DNA of 64,000 bases from Ww85 sp963745765 (lineage in GTDB: Bacteria; Desulfobacterota; Desulfobulbia; Desulfobulbales; Desulfocapsaceae). Under the pieces are notes generated by a model. That model was not told where the DNA came from. It saw nothing but the letters and a program-made list of their open reading frames with translations, and ran no database searches. Of this stretch, positions 26,351 through 36,284 are shown one piece after another. Position numbers and translations under genes: made by a program. The stretch is taken from positions 1 through 64,000 of the forward strand of contig CAVUYQ010000033.1 of the NCBI GenBank assembly GCA_963745765.1, in the 5' to 3' direction. Numbering within the stretch: the stretch's first letter is position 1; every line of letters begins with the position of its first letter.

Positions 26351-29300
26351 CTACCGGTACAGCCACACCCGCATCATGGAAGAGAGCCTGCCGATGTCCA
26401 CCGGTTTCTTCAGGTAATCGCTTGCTCCTGCTGCAATGCAGAGATCCCGATCCTTGGGCATCGCCTTGGCGGTCAGCGCAATAATCGGCAGTTTTGCAAA
26501 CTGCTTCTGGGCCCGTATCCTTTTTATGGCTTCATAACCATCCATTTCCGGCATCATGATATCCATCAGCACAATATCGATACCCGCCTCACTTGCCAGG
26601 ATGTCCAGTCCCCTTTTGCCGCTATCAGCCTTGAATACTTTCATGCCTTTCTGTTCCAGCACTTTTGAAAGGGCAAAGACATTGCGCATATCATCGTCGA
26701 CAACCAGCACCTGCTTATCCCGGAACATGAGATCCGTATCGTAAAGGTCCGTGATCATCTTCCTTTTCTGCTCCGGGATATTGCCGATCACCTGGTGCAG
26801 GAACAGTGCGGTTTCGTCCAGGAGCCGTTCGTCGGAGTTCACCCCCTTGATGATGATGGATTCAGCGTACTGGCGCAGTGCTATTTCATCTTCCCTGGAG
26901 AGTTCGCGGCCGGTATAAACGATGATCGGCGGCGTTGTTATGTTTTCTTTTTCCAGGGTTTTCAGGAGCTCAAAGCCCGTCATGTCCGGCAGCCCGATAT
27001 CCAGGATCATGCAGTCATACTTCTTGCTCTGCAGTGCCTTGATCGTTGCAGCGCCGTCCGGTGCCTCGTCGGCGTGAATATCTCCGTCGCAGAGAAGCTT
27101 GATGATGTTTTTCCGCAGCGTATCGTCATCTTCAACGATCAGGAGTTCCTTGGTCTTACGCTCAAAGGTGTCTTCAAGTATGCTGAAGGCGCCGTCAAGG
27201 TCCTCTTTGCTTACCGGCTTTGTCAGAAAGCCGATCGCCCCCCGTTTGAAGGCATCGATGTTTGCTTCATCAACCGACATTATGTGGACCGGGATATGGC
27301 GGAGTTCCGGGCTGCCCTTTAGTATGTCGAGAACCGCCAAGCCGTCCATTCCCGGTAGTTTGAGGTCAAGGATGATGCCGTGCGGCACATACGTTTTTGC
27401 AAGTTTAAGGCCCTCTTCGCCGGTGGCCGCAGCCAGACACTTGAATCCCTTCTGGTTGCACTGCTTGAGGAGGATTTTCGCGAAATTCGGATCATCCTCA
27501 ATCACCAGGATCGATCTGTCGCCTTTTTTTGTAGTGTCACGATCGTCGGGGATAGATTCAATTTCCGGTGCTTTTACAGGGACTGCTACAGTGGCGCTCT
27601 CAGTTGCCGCTTTTTTCCCGCCCGCCAGTAACGGTTCCGGTGCCTGGACTGTCTCCGGCTCAAGGGTGACAGGGAGATAAATAACAAAGGTAGAACCATG
27701 GCCCACCTCGCTGGTAAGCTGGATCTCGCCGCCAAGAAGCATTGCCAGTTCCCTGGAGATGGAAAGACCGAGCCCGGTGCCGCCGTACTTTCTCGCTATA
27801 CCCCCGTCTGCCTGCTGGAAGGCCTCAAAGATGACTTTCTGCTTCTCCGGGGGAATGCCAATGCCGGTATCTCTGACAACAATGGCCAGCGCATCTTCAG
27901 GCACCAGGCCGCTTTTCGCCAGGTTGACATCCTTGGCCGGCCGGCTGAAGATGATTGTCAATCCCCCTTTTCCCGTGAATTTAAGGCCGTTGGACATCAG
28001 GTTCTTGATAATCTGGTGCAGCCGTTTGTGGTCAGTGGTGATTTGTGCAGGCGCATCCTCAGCAACTACGATTTCCAGGGAAAGCCCCTTGGCCTCGGCC
28101 ATGTGCTGAAAGCTTTCCTTCACCAATTCAGCCATGTCACTGGTCATTACCTTTTCAAGATCGAGATCCATTTTGCCTGACTCGATTTTAGCAAGATCAA
28201 GGATATCGGTGATCAGGGAAAGCAGATCGTTGCCGCTGTTGTAGATAATCCCGGCAGACTCAACCTGCTCGCTGCTCAGGTTGCCGTACTCGTTGTCGGC
28301 AAAAAATTTGGAGAGCAGGAGGATGCTGTTGAGCGGTGTCCTCAGCTCATGGGACATATTTGCCAGAAATTCCGATTTGTACTTGCTGGCAATCGCCAGT
28401 TCCTCTGCCTTCTGTTCTATTTCCAGCCTGGTCTGCTCAAGATTGCGGTTGGCCATCTCGATGTCCCGCTTCTGGCGTTCCAGCATTTCATTGCGCTCCT
28501 CCAGTTCTTCGTTGGAAACCTCGAGCTCTTCCTGCTGTGCCTTCAGTTTCTCTTCCGATACCTGCAGCAGTTGCGTCTGCTCCTCCAGTTCTTCATTGGC
28601 GGACTCAAGCTCTTCCTGCTGGGTCTGGAGCTCCTCGGAAAGGGCCTGGGACTGCATCAGGGCCGTGGCCAGTTCAGCCCTGCCCCGCACGGTCTCAAGA
28701 TTGATGGCAATGGCGGCCACGGCCTGGTTGAAATATTCCAGCTGCTGATCGGAAATTTCGTTTAAATACCCGAGCTCTATAACACCGTTCACTTTCATTT
28801 CGTAAACAACCGGGGTCACCGCTATAAACCGCGGGCCTGTTTCGCCAATGCCGGAAGTCACTTTTATGTAATCATCAGGGACATTGCTGATGAGGATCTG
28901 GGTCTTCTCCAGGGCAGCCTGGCCCACCAGTCCTTCACCCGGAATGAACCGGCTGGACAGGTTTTTTCTCTTCTTGTAGGCGTAGCTACCCGCCAGTGCC
29001 AGGAACGGTTCCTGGGCCGAATTGTCCGCCAGGTAGAAGGCCCCCACCTGGGCAGCAGTATAGGTTGCAAGCTCAGAGATTACCTTTGTGCACAGGTTGG
29101 CCATATCCTGTTCACCGAGCATGATTTCATTCAGTCGCATTATCCCGGTTTTCAGCCAGTCCTGGGCCGCGGTGTCATCTCGCGCCTGGCGCAGGGAGGT
29201 CTGCATCCCGGATATGGAGACAGCCAGTTTGCCGATTTCATCGCTGCCCGTTATCGCAACTGCTGTGTCAAAATCACCGCCGCAATAGAATCGGCAACAC

Positions 29301-30031
29301 CCATGATACCGTTCAGACTCCTGGTAATGGTGAGCGCCGTCATGAATCCCCAGCCCAGGCCGATGATTAAGGCGACCACGGATATCACCAGGATTACAAG
29401 GAAAGCCAGCCTGGCACCCTGGTTGCTGGCCGCCTTTTTTTCCGCAAGGATCAATTCATTGCTCGCCACGATGGCCTGCATGGACTCTGCGGCCCGCCTA
29501 TACACCTCTCTGCCATCACCCTGGGATAGGGCAATGGCCTCATTATGTTTGTTAATCAATGACAGGTGCGGCTGATTGGGGCCTGTCCGCCGGGGAGGTT
29601 TGTTCTGCGGTAAACGACTGGTTCTGCAGCGATATTACCTGTTCATGTATTTTCAGGAATTCTTTGTAATCGGCCTCAAATGCAACTATCAGCCGCTGCC
29701 CCTCTTCGCTGATCAGTTTTTTCAGCGGTCCAAGCTGCACGATGAGCTCTTTTTGATATTGCAGTGCCTTATCATGATAAAAATCGAACTCATCTTTTGT
29801 ATCAGACAGGAGCAGATTCTTTTCCGCCCGGTGTATCTCTATCAGGCTCTGGTTGATCCTGGCCGCCAGTTTGATTCTCTCGATATTTACATCGACAATG
29901 GCATTCAGGTTGTTGTTGGCACTTTTCAGAAAATACATCCCGACAGTAGCGATGATGGTCATCAGGACGATCATCATCGCTATGATGGAAATGATCTTGC
30001 CGCGGACGGATAAATTCTTGAAATAATTCAT
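26351..30031 (-). CDS. Membrane hybrid histidine kinase with HAMP, GAF and three receivers (two frameshifts)
   Basis: ATG 30031 follows AAAGGAA. Reconstructed length is about 1225 residues. Order: membrane segment (IISIIAMMIVLMTIIATVGM), periplasmic four-helix-bundle sensor, second membrane segment (LAFLVILVISVVALIIGLGW) with HAMP, GAF domain (LIPGEGLVGQ-like FIPGEGLVGQAALEKT), long coiled coil rich in QQEELE repeats, HisKA (SEFLANMSHELRTPLNSIL), HATPase (DTGIGIPPEKQ, GGTGLGLSISRELA), then three receivers with Asp in IILDLKLPGMDG, MILDIGLPDMTG and VLMDIMMPEMDG. Frame changes near 29560 and 29270 separate the sensor from the 950-residue intact remainder. It heads the minus-strand operon with cheR, cheB, a second kinase and a regulator. 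Confidence 0.85.
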
Positions 30032-31421
30032 GCTTGATTCCTTTAGTTGTAATTATCCCTCGAAACTTTGATATCGTAAGCAATACAACACCACTGAGTT
30101 GCGGTTATCCTGTTATGGCAAAGCAAATCCAGCATCAGTTCTTATCCTGTGTTCAGTATCTATTTTCCATCCAGCATCTCTTTCCATCATCGGCTGCAAT
30201 GGAATAAGCTTTATTTTTGTGTCATCCTGCCGAACTGGCCATTCGACCATCATCACAAAACTTGCCGTTTCTATCCTAATCACTGGCTGCATTGGCCAGT
30301 GCCAATTGACTCGAGTTTTTGACGCGTTGTCTCCGTGCAATTTCACTTGAATCTAGGCGTGGCTCCAGAACTCACCGTGCACCAGTATCTCACTGTAGGT
30401 GCATCAGGGTGTTCAAGTACGGCAAGGTGAGTTTGGATACTAGCTTCATCAGGTTGGGGGAGGGCAGTTGAAGTGGGGAAAGTGGCACAGCAGGTTCTTT
30501 AATCCCTGCATTTATCCGGGGCTTATATTTGTCTACCTTAACCCAGATAGAACTGTCCAGCCTGCCGAGTAATTGAATTACGGATTCATGCTTTTTGATG
30601 AGACAACCCAAAACACTCATGATCACTGACATGATGCACCTGTAACGGGCGGCAGTCAACGCTTTAGCAAAAATTTCTATACCGCCCTGCAATCTGTCAT
30701 TTTCAAATAGGCGGAACCCGCAAAGGGGCAAAAAAACTCTCTCAGTATTTAGCCAAAGCGAGTTTATTGTATCTAAACTTCCTCTTTGGCTGATATAGCG
30801 CCCCCAAGTTGAATATCAAATTAGCACAATCAAATTAATTGTTATCGTAATTATCGGCTTATGTCAATAACGTAAGCTACACCCTATATGGCTGATAATT
30901 GAAAAGTGGAGTTCCCAGCCTTTTTTGAGCTACGCACGAAAGACCCAAATTTATGTTAGGCATTTGATGCTTCTCCAGAGTATCTGAGAAACGATGCACC
31001 TTTTCAGTAACTGTAGATATCCATTAGTAATCCTTATATTGTTACAAGAACTGTAAATGAAGATGTACATCTCTCAGAGAGTTATTTATCCGGATGACTT
31101 GCGCTCAAGACTTTGTCAGGAAAGAGTTTAATAAAATCGTGCTCTCCTTCTACCCCAACTTATTTCATCCTGACATGAGTCTCTCATCTGAACCTAAACG
31201 TCAAACAATCGCCAACAGAATCTTCATAAAGAAAAAGGATTGTTTGCTGCTTCTACCCCGTGAATTCATTCTCACTATATTTATTCCTGTTTGTTAATTT
31301 ATAATTGATTTTCCAATTGCGATTCACCACTTTTTATTATAGGATCGCGAGGTGAAGAATAACGTTTCAACAAAAACATCCATGAACAATCTGGCCCCCT
31401 CATACCCAGCAGGAGGTAGCT
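30032..31421. other. Long gene-poor region
   Basis: About 1.39 kb. Short frames (for example 30390-30731 and 30113-30346 on the minus strand) show no recognisable domain and lack ribosome sites. No RNA gene seen. Towards the right end AT-rich sequence precedes the strong GCAGGAGG ribosome site of the winged-helix gene. It may hold the promoters of the kinase operon (left) and of the ANTAR operon (right). Confidence 0.4.
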
Positions 31422-31688
31422 ATGTCACTGCATGAGCATAAGCTTCAAGTCCTTGCCATTCTCTCGGCAAATTTACGCAATCCCCAGCCCCAACTTGTCT
31501 CGACCGCTACTTTAGCGGGGAATATAGACATACAATTGCCGCAACTCCGTCAGGTTTTGAAAACCATGGACGGCATGGGCATCATTCAGACTGACTCTGA
31601 TCTCCAATACAGCCTTATCACCCGAAAAGGATTAAATTATCTGGGTGAACAACAAATGGGCATTTCCACCATTTTTCAAAGGATATGA
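31422..31688 (+). CDS. Small winged-helix protein
   Basis: 88 residues, ATG 6 bases after CAGGAGGT. The sequence HKLQVLAILSANLRNPQPQ, LAGNIDIQLPQLRQVLKTMD and GMGIIQTDSDLQYSLITRKG has the helix-helix-recognition helix-wing pattern of a small DNA- or RNA-binding winged helix, with the wing at SDLQYSLIT. No effector domain. It lies 70 bases before the GAF-ANTAR gene on the same strand, so the two may be co-transcribed. Conserved-hypothetical in my judgement; a role in the same nitrogen switch is a guess. Confidence 0.7.
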   Translation: MSLHEHKLQVLAILSANLRNPQPQLVSTATLAGNIDIQLPQLRQVLKTMDGMGIIQTDSDLQYSLITRKGLNYLGEQQMGISTIFQRI

Positions 31689-31758
31689 CCGCAACAACCT
31701 ACAGGCATACACGCCAAAAACCGCAACTCCCACTTAATTTCCTTAACGCAAAGATTGC

Positions 31759-32469
31759 ATGAACGCATCTCCTCAATACACCTATGATCACTATGTTAAG
31801 GCATTGATGGACATCAGCCAGGCAATCACTTCTGATCTTTTTTTAGAGGATTTATTTAAGCTCATTGTCATGGTAACCGCCAAGGTCACAGGAGTTGAAA
31901 TATGTTCACTATGGCTTGTGGATGAAAATGAGACTCCTCCCCTAATAAAGTTAAAGGCCACCCAGTCCTTTGAGCCGGAATATGTGAAGGACAGGGCGTT
32001 GCGACTGCATGAAGGTGTCGTTGGATATGTGCTTTCCACCCAGCGTCCCTACGTGATAGCTGATGTGAAAAATCATGACAGATTCAAAGAAAAGGAGATG
32101 GCCAACAGCCTGGGCCTCGTCTCAATGGTGAGTGTCCCTCTGCGAGGTAAGGAAGACAAGGTTATAGGTGTACTTAACTGTTTTACCTGCCAACATCATG
32201 AGTTCTCTGAAACAGATATTAATATGCTCAGCGCGGTTGCGAGCCAGGCGGCAGTAGCGATCCACAACACCGAACTTATCATAAAAACAAGGGTAATTGA
32301 ACGGGAACTCCAGACCAGAAAGCAAATCGAACGGGGAAAAGAGATTCTCATGGATCGACGGCGGATGAATGGAGAAGAAGCATATCGCTGGATTCAGAAA
32401 AGAAGCATGGATACTCGTAAATCCATGCTTGAAATCGCCGATGCACTCATTTTGTCAGAAGAGCTTTAA
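31759..32469 (+). CDS. GAF-ANTAR transcription antiterminator
   Basis: 236 residues. Residues about 15-165 are a GAF sensor (LFKLIVMVTAKVTGVEICSL, LHEGVVGYVLSTQRPYVIAD, MVSVPLRGKEDKVIGVLNCF). A short coiled coil leads to an ANTAR domain at the end: TRKQIERGKEILMDRRRMNG, EEAYRWIQKRSMDTRKSMLE, IADALILSEEL. ANTAR domains bind tandem RNA hairpins with hexanucleotide loops having A at position 1 and G at position 4, and prevent a terminator from forming. Just such a leader lies 120 bases downstream, ahead of the glutamate synthase gene. The GAF ligand (perhaps a nitrogen or redox signal) is unknown. Confidence 0.92.
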   Translation: MNASPQYTYDHYVKALMDISQAITSDLFLEDLFKLIVMVTAKVTGVEICSLWLVDENETPPLIKLKATQSFEPEYVKDRALRLHEGVVGYVLSTQRPYVIADVKNHDRFKEKEMANSLGLVSMVSVPLRGKEDKVIGVLNCFTCQHHEFSETDINMLSAVASQAAVAIHNTELIIKTRVIERELQTRKQIERGKEILMDRRRMNGEEAYRWIQKRSMDTRKSMLEIADALILSEEL

Positions 32470-32518
32470 CTCTCGTATTTTATTTCTTATTACATTTTCA
32501 ATATATTATACCTGTATC

Positions 32519-32541
32519 CCTGTTTCTGAGACAGGTTTTTC
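32519..32541 (+). terminator. Terminator of the GAF-ANTAR gene
   Basis: CCTGT...ACAGG stem with a 7-base loop followed by TTTTTCTT, 50 bases after the ANTAR stop. Short stem, moderate strength. Confidence 0.5.
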
Positions 32542-32588
32542 TTGACAAGAAAATTAAGTACAGCTACATTTACCGTCTACATATTACT

Positions 32589-32614
32589 GAACCTACACAA
32601 AGGCGTGTAGGTTC
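32589..32614 (+). promoter_or_regulatory. ANTAR target hairpin P1
   Basis: GAACCTACAC and GTGTAGGTTC form a perfect 10-bp stem closed by the six-base loop AAAGGC. A at loop position 1 and G at position 4 are the bases ANTAR domains require. First of a tandem pair. Confidence 0.8.
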
Positions 32615-32626
32615 TTCATACGATTG

Positions 32627-32640
32627 AGACAAAGGTGTCT
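32627..32640 (+). promoter_or_regulatory. ANTAR target hairpin P2 (antiterminator)
   Basis: AGAC-AAAGGT-GTCT: a short stem with a hexaloop again having A1 and G4, 12 bases after P1. Its loop and 3' arm (32631-32640) are the beginning of the terminator's 5' arm, so P2 and the terminator exclude each other. Binding of a GAF-ANTAR dimer to P1 and P2 should allow read-through. Confidence 0.75.
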
Positions 32641-32676
32641 GGATCCTCTACCCGGAGGACAGATGCCTTTTTTTTT
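32631..32676 (+). terminator. Regulated intrinsic terminator before the glutamate synthase gene
   Basis: AAAGGTGTCTGGATCCTC pairs with GAGGACAGATGCCTTT (two G-U pairs and a 2-base bulge) around loop TACCCG, followed by a run of U. It is a strong terminator 138 bases ahead of the glutamate synthase start and overlaps hairpin P2. Confidence 0.8.
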
Positions 32677-32813
32677 GTAACGCGACACACAACTTCACAA
32701 CCAGAATGTTGAGCATAACCCATAATAGCTCATCCTCACGGCTGGCATTGTTATACAGGGAATGATTCATAAGAAAAAAGAATATTCATTTAAACAGAAA
32801 AGGAGACAACCAA

Positions 32814-34455
32814 ATGATTCAATGGCCAAAAAGTAATGATGCTCTCGGTACCGTCAACAGAGGCAATCCTTGTGAATCCGGTTTATGCACTCTTTGTAGC
32901 TCTGATTGTAAAGGAAAGTGTGAAACCTGGATGTCTTCATTAAGGGGCCGCAAAATGCTTTATCCCAGAAATTTCGGTAACATTACTTCTGGCTCAGGTA
33001 ATGTTACCTCTCTTGGCCTGGGATATCATGCACTGAGAATCCAGGGATATGCCTATGGATCGAGTGGGTTAAACGAGGGGATGACCAAAGATGCCGATGA
33101 CTGTGTCTTCACCAACGTTAATACTGAAACGGTTATCGGTAATGACATCAAAGCGAAATGCCGTGTACCCATTATGACTGGCGCCTTGGGGTCAACCTTT
33201 ATCGCTACTAAATATTGGAATTCATTTGCCACGGGTGCCGCTATGTGTGGATTTCCTATTGTTATCGGTGAGAATGTTGTCGGTGTCGACAGGGATTCGA
33301 AATTTAGCGGGGGAAAAATAACATCGGCCCCTGAATTGGATAGACGTATCGATGTTTTTAAACGTTATTCAGATGGGTATGGAGCAATTTTCGTTCAACT
33401 TAATGTTGAGGACACCCGAAACGGGGTAGCCGAATATGTTATTGATAAATATGGTGACGATGTAATTATTGAGCTAAAATGGGGACAGGGTGCCAAGGTT
33501 ATCGGCGGCGAAATCCAGGTTAAATCAATTGACTATGCTACTTTTCCTAAAAGATCGTGGCTATGTCGTCGATCCTGATCCAACAAATCCTGCTGTACAG
33601 GAAGCTTTTGAGCGTCGTGCCATTACTTCTTTTGCCAGGCATAGCCGACTTGGAGCTACTGATTTGGATACCGTCGCACAGGTTCGTGAATCCTTTATGA
33701 AATCAGTGGCACATCTCCGAAGCATCGGCTTCAAGAGAATCTCGCTGAAAACTGGTTCTTACGGAATGGAAGCCCTTGCCATGGCCATTCGATATTCTGC
33801 GGATGCCAAGCTTGACCTGCTGACCATTGACGGTTCTGGCGGCGGAACAGGTATGAGTCCATGGAATATGATGGAACACTGGGGGGTTCCATCCCTGGCC
33901 CTGCATGCCAAAGCTTATGACTACTGTAAGATTCTTGATGATAAAGGTATCAAGGTTCCGGATATCTCTTTTGCCGGCGGGTTTGCCCGTGAGGATCATA
34001 TTTTTAAGGCTTTGGCTTTAGGTGCACCATACACAAAACTTGTTTGCATGGGCCGTGCACCGATGATTCCTGGATACTTGGGCAGCAATATTGAAGGGAC
34101 TTTTTACCCTGAGAGAAGGACGGAAATAAATGGAAATTGGGATCAACTTCCGCAAACCGTCAAAAGCTTTGGGAAGTACCCGGAAGAGATTTTTTCTGCC
34201 TGGGAAGACGTCAAGCAGAAAGTAGGTGCTGATGAAATGAAGAATATACCTTTTGGTGCAGTGGCCATAGCCGGCTATGTTGATAAGCTCTCGTGCGGGC
34301 TGCAGCAGTTGATGGCCGGTGTACGGAAATTCAAGTTGTCAGAGATTACAAGGAATGAATTATTTAGCGCCAACCGTGAGACAGAAAGTGAAACCGGCAT
34401 TCCGTTCTTGACAGAAGCTCAAAAAGAATCGGCTGAGGCGATTCTCAAAGAATAA
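32814..34455 (+). CDS. FMN-binding glutamate synthase family protein (one frameshift)
   Basis: ATG follows AAAAGGAGACAACCAA. About 546 residues when one extra T near 33541-33546 (run TTTT in GCTACTTTTCC) is removed. The N-terminus is cysteine-rich (PCESGLCTLCSSDCKGKC), suiting an iron-sulfur site. The FMN/Fe-S glutamate synthase barrel follows: YPRNFGNITSGSGNVTSLGL, CRVPIMTGALGSTFIA, ELKWGQGAKVIGGEI, LLTIDGSGGGTGMSPWNMME and PDISFAGGFAREDHIFKALA. Archaeal-type GltB lacks the glutamine amidotransferase domain and works with separate partners to make glutamate from 2-oxoglutarate. Expression is probably gated by the upstream ANTAR leader. The frameshift sits in a short homopolymer and may be an artefact. 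Confidence 0.85.
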
Positions 34456-34475
34456 TCTCAGGTTAAGATGTTTTT

Positions 34476-34516
34476 ATATGGCACATCAAGAAACCGACCC
34501 GATGTGCCATATTTTC
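34476..34516. terminator. Bidirectional terminator between convergent genes
   Basis: ATATGGCACATC and GATGTGCCATAT form a perfect 12-bp stem with a 13-base loop, followed by TTTTCTTTATT on the plus strand; the upstream TTTTT provides A/U-rich ends for both directions. It ends the glutamate synthase transcript. Confidence 0.85.
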
Positions 34517-34600
34517 TTTATTAATCTTTTCAACATCAAGCTCGGCTTCCATGTGAATTTGTCAACCATACAGGGGCTTAAAGTAAAGAGATGATGGTTG

Positions 34601-35914
34601 CTATTCTTTCAACTTCAGCCAAAGAAGTTCAGCATTTTGTCCCGAGATGTTGCTCCAGCTTCCCGGAATATCTTTTTGCAGATAAATGATGTCACCTGGA
34701 TTAACTTTGTACGATTGATTATCGACCGTCATCTTCAATTGGCCGGAAATGAGATAACCCAACTCACTTCCTTTATGGGCAAAAAAATGACCCGCCAGTT
34801 TTTTTCCTGGTCTAATTCTTATAATTGTTGCCTCTACTGGTGTATCAATATCAGGTGGCAGCAACAATTCCGCGTGGGCATCGTCTTTGACATTTTTGGT
34901 CAGGGATGTAGCTGATCGGCTGCCTACAGGATATACATAGACGTTTTGCTGAGCCCCATGCTCCTTGAATAGCGTGGCAACCTCGACGGAAAGACTTTCC
35001 GCGATGCGAAACAGGGCGGGAAGCGATGGATAGATGAGGTTCTTTTCCACCTGTGAGATTGTACTCGGGGTCACACCGGTAAGGCCTGCGAGCTCCTTTT
35101 GCGAAATTCCACGCATAAGCCGGACCGATTTTATTTTTGCTCCAAGATCAAATCTGGGCTTGAGCTGCTGCTGGCTCTCAAAAACTATATTCGAGCCCTC
35201 ACAGAGATACTCATGATGCTCATTGAGGAATTCAGAACTCCTCTTTTCTGCCTTGAGGATCTTGATCGTTGATTTTCCCCGGCGTACGGAGAGATCAATG
35301 ACAACCTGCGCTATCTTGTTGATGTTTGCTTTTAACTTGTTGGAATGCGCACCTTTTTCGATAAGCCAGTAGGCGATGGTATCCAGTTCATAGAGTCGTG
35401 GGCACGTCTTGCCATAAAAATCGATAACCTGATCTTCTCCACCCCAGAGCGCCTGCATTCCTGTGAGACTATCGAGAATAAAATGAACGTCACCTGAGAG
35501 ATTACTGTGTAGACCGTACATGGCCTCGCCGACATGGTCCGGGTTCGTGGGGTCGTTCACCTTGATAACCTTGTAGGGCCATAGCGCTCCATTTTTCTCA
35601 TAGAACTTGTTGAAGACCTCTGAGCGACGCCCCTTCCCATTAGTAAAGCAATCGAGAATCGTCAGGTTCTGGCTTTCCGCTTGCGAGCCAAGAAAAGAGA
35701 CAACATTTTTGGGCGAACGATCAAAAGTCACATAGATTAACGGTCTCTTCTGAGCCAGTGTCTCTTTAATAAAGTTCAGGCAGAATGCAGAAGAGAAGCT
35801 GCTGACATCTTCGTACCAGAGAACATTGTCACCGATATACAGATCTCCCATTAACCGGTCCAACTCAGGGATACCCGATGAAACACGTTTCTTTTTAGTG
35901 TTGGATACGGACAT
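34601..35914 (-). CDS. KaiC-like ATPase / XRE helix-turn-helix / cupin fusion regulator
   Basis: 437 residues with three parts. Residues ~10-235 are a KaiC/RadA-like RecA fold: SGIPELDRLMGDLYIGDN, DRSPKNVVSFLG, VHFILDSLTGMQALWG (Walker B-like). The P-loop is not recognisable: where GxxxxGKT is expected the sequence is GDNVLWYEDVSSFSS, so ATP hydrolysis is doubtful. Residues ~258-315 are an XRE helix-turn-helix (GISQKELAGLTGVTPSTISQ). Residues ~355-437 are a cupin (GSELGYLISGQLKMTVDNQS, NPGDIIYLQKDIPGSW). HTH-cupin proteins are ligand-sensing repressors. Here a degenerate signalling ATPase fold has been added. It is convergent with the glutamate synthase gene. Target unknown. Confidence 0.88.
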   Translation of the reverse strand: MSVSNTKKKRVSSGIPELDRLMGDLYIGDNVLWYEDVSSFSSAFCLNFIKETLAQKRPLIYVTFDRSPKNVVSFLGSQAESQNLTILDCFTNGKGRRSEVFNKFYEKNGALWPYKVIKVNDPTNPDHVGEAMYGLHSNLSGDVHFILDSLTGMQALWGGEDQVIDFYGKTCPRLYELDTIAYWLIEKGAHSNKLKANINKIAQVVIDLSVRRGKSTIKILKAEKRSSEFLNEHHEYLCEGSNIVFESQQQLKPRFDLGAKIKSVRLMRGISQKELAGLTGVTPSTISQVEKNLIYPSLPALFRIAESLSVEVATLFKEHGAQQNVYVYPVGSRSATSLTKNVKDDAHAELLLPPDIDTPVEATIIRIRPGKKLAGHFFAHKGSELGYLISGQLKMTVDNQSYKVNPGDIIYLQKDIPGSWSNISGQNAELLWLKLKE

Positions 35915-36284
35915 TTATCTCAATGTATTTCCAATTGAAAGCGGTGTGGAAATTTCTCTAAAAGAAGAGCATTAACCCGGCGTAAAAACGAAAATTATCG
36001 GCATGAAGATGCACTGAATCTAGCAAATCCATTTAAGTTAATCAACGTATTTCCCGCAACTTCTGGTATCCGGTCTCAGGAAAAATATGGATCAGATGGT
36101 AATTCGCTGATAGCAAAGATCACAAGGAAAATTTCTCTGACACAGAGGATCAGGACCGGTAAAATTAGTGGTTATCAAAATGCAGCAACGCCCCAAAAAT
36201 GGTGCGACTGATTTGTAGCATTAATATAACTATTACGAATGTCTTAATATCCTACCGACGCCTCAATTTAAAGTCACAGAATAT
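35915..36284. other. Intergenic stretch upstream of the KaiC-XRE gene
   Basis: 370 bases, AT-rich, no supported coding. It should contain the promoter of the minus-strand KaiC-XRE-cupin gene. No clear operator dyad found. Confidence 0.35.

Noticed and set aside
30390..30731. 113-codon minus-strand frame in the 30-31.4 kb gap
   Set aside because: No recognisable domain, no ribosome site, no coupling to neighbours.
32599..32604. Interpretation of the leader as a small-molecule riboswitch
   Set aside because: The paired A1/G4 hexaloops plus the adjacent GAF-ANTAR gene fit a protein-bound antiterminator; no known riboswitch core was seen.
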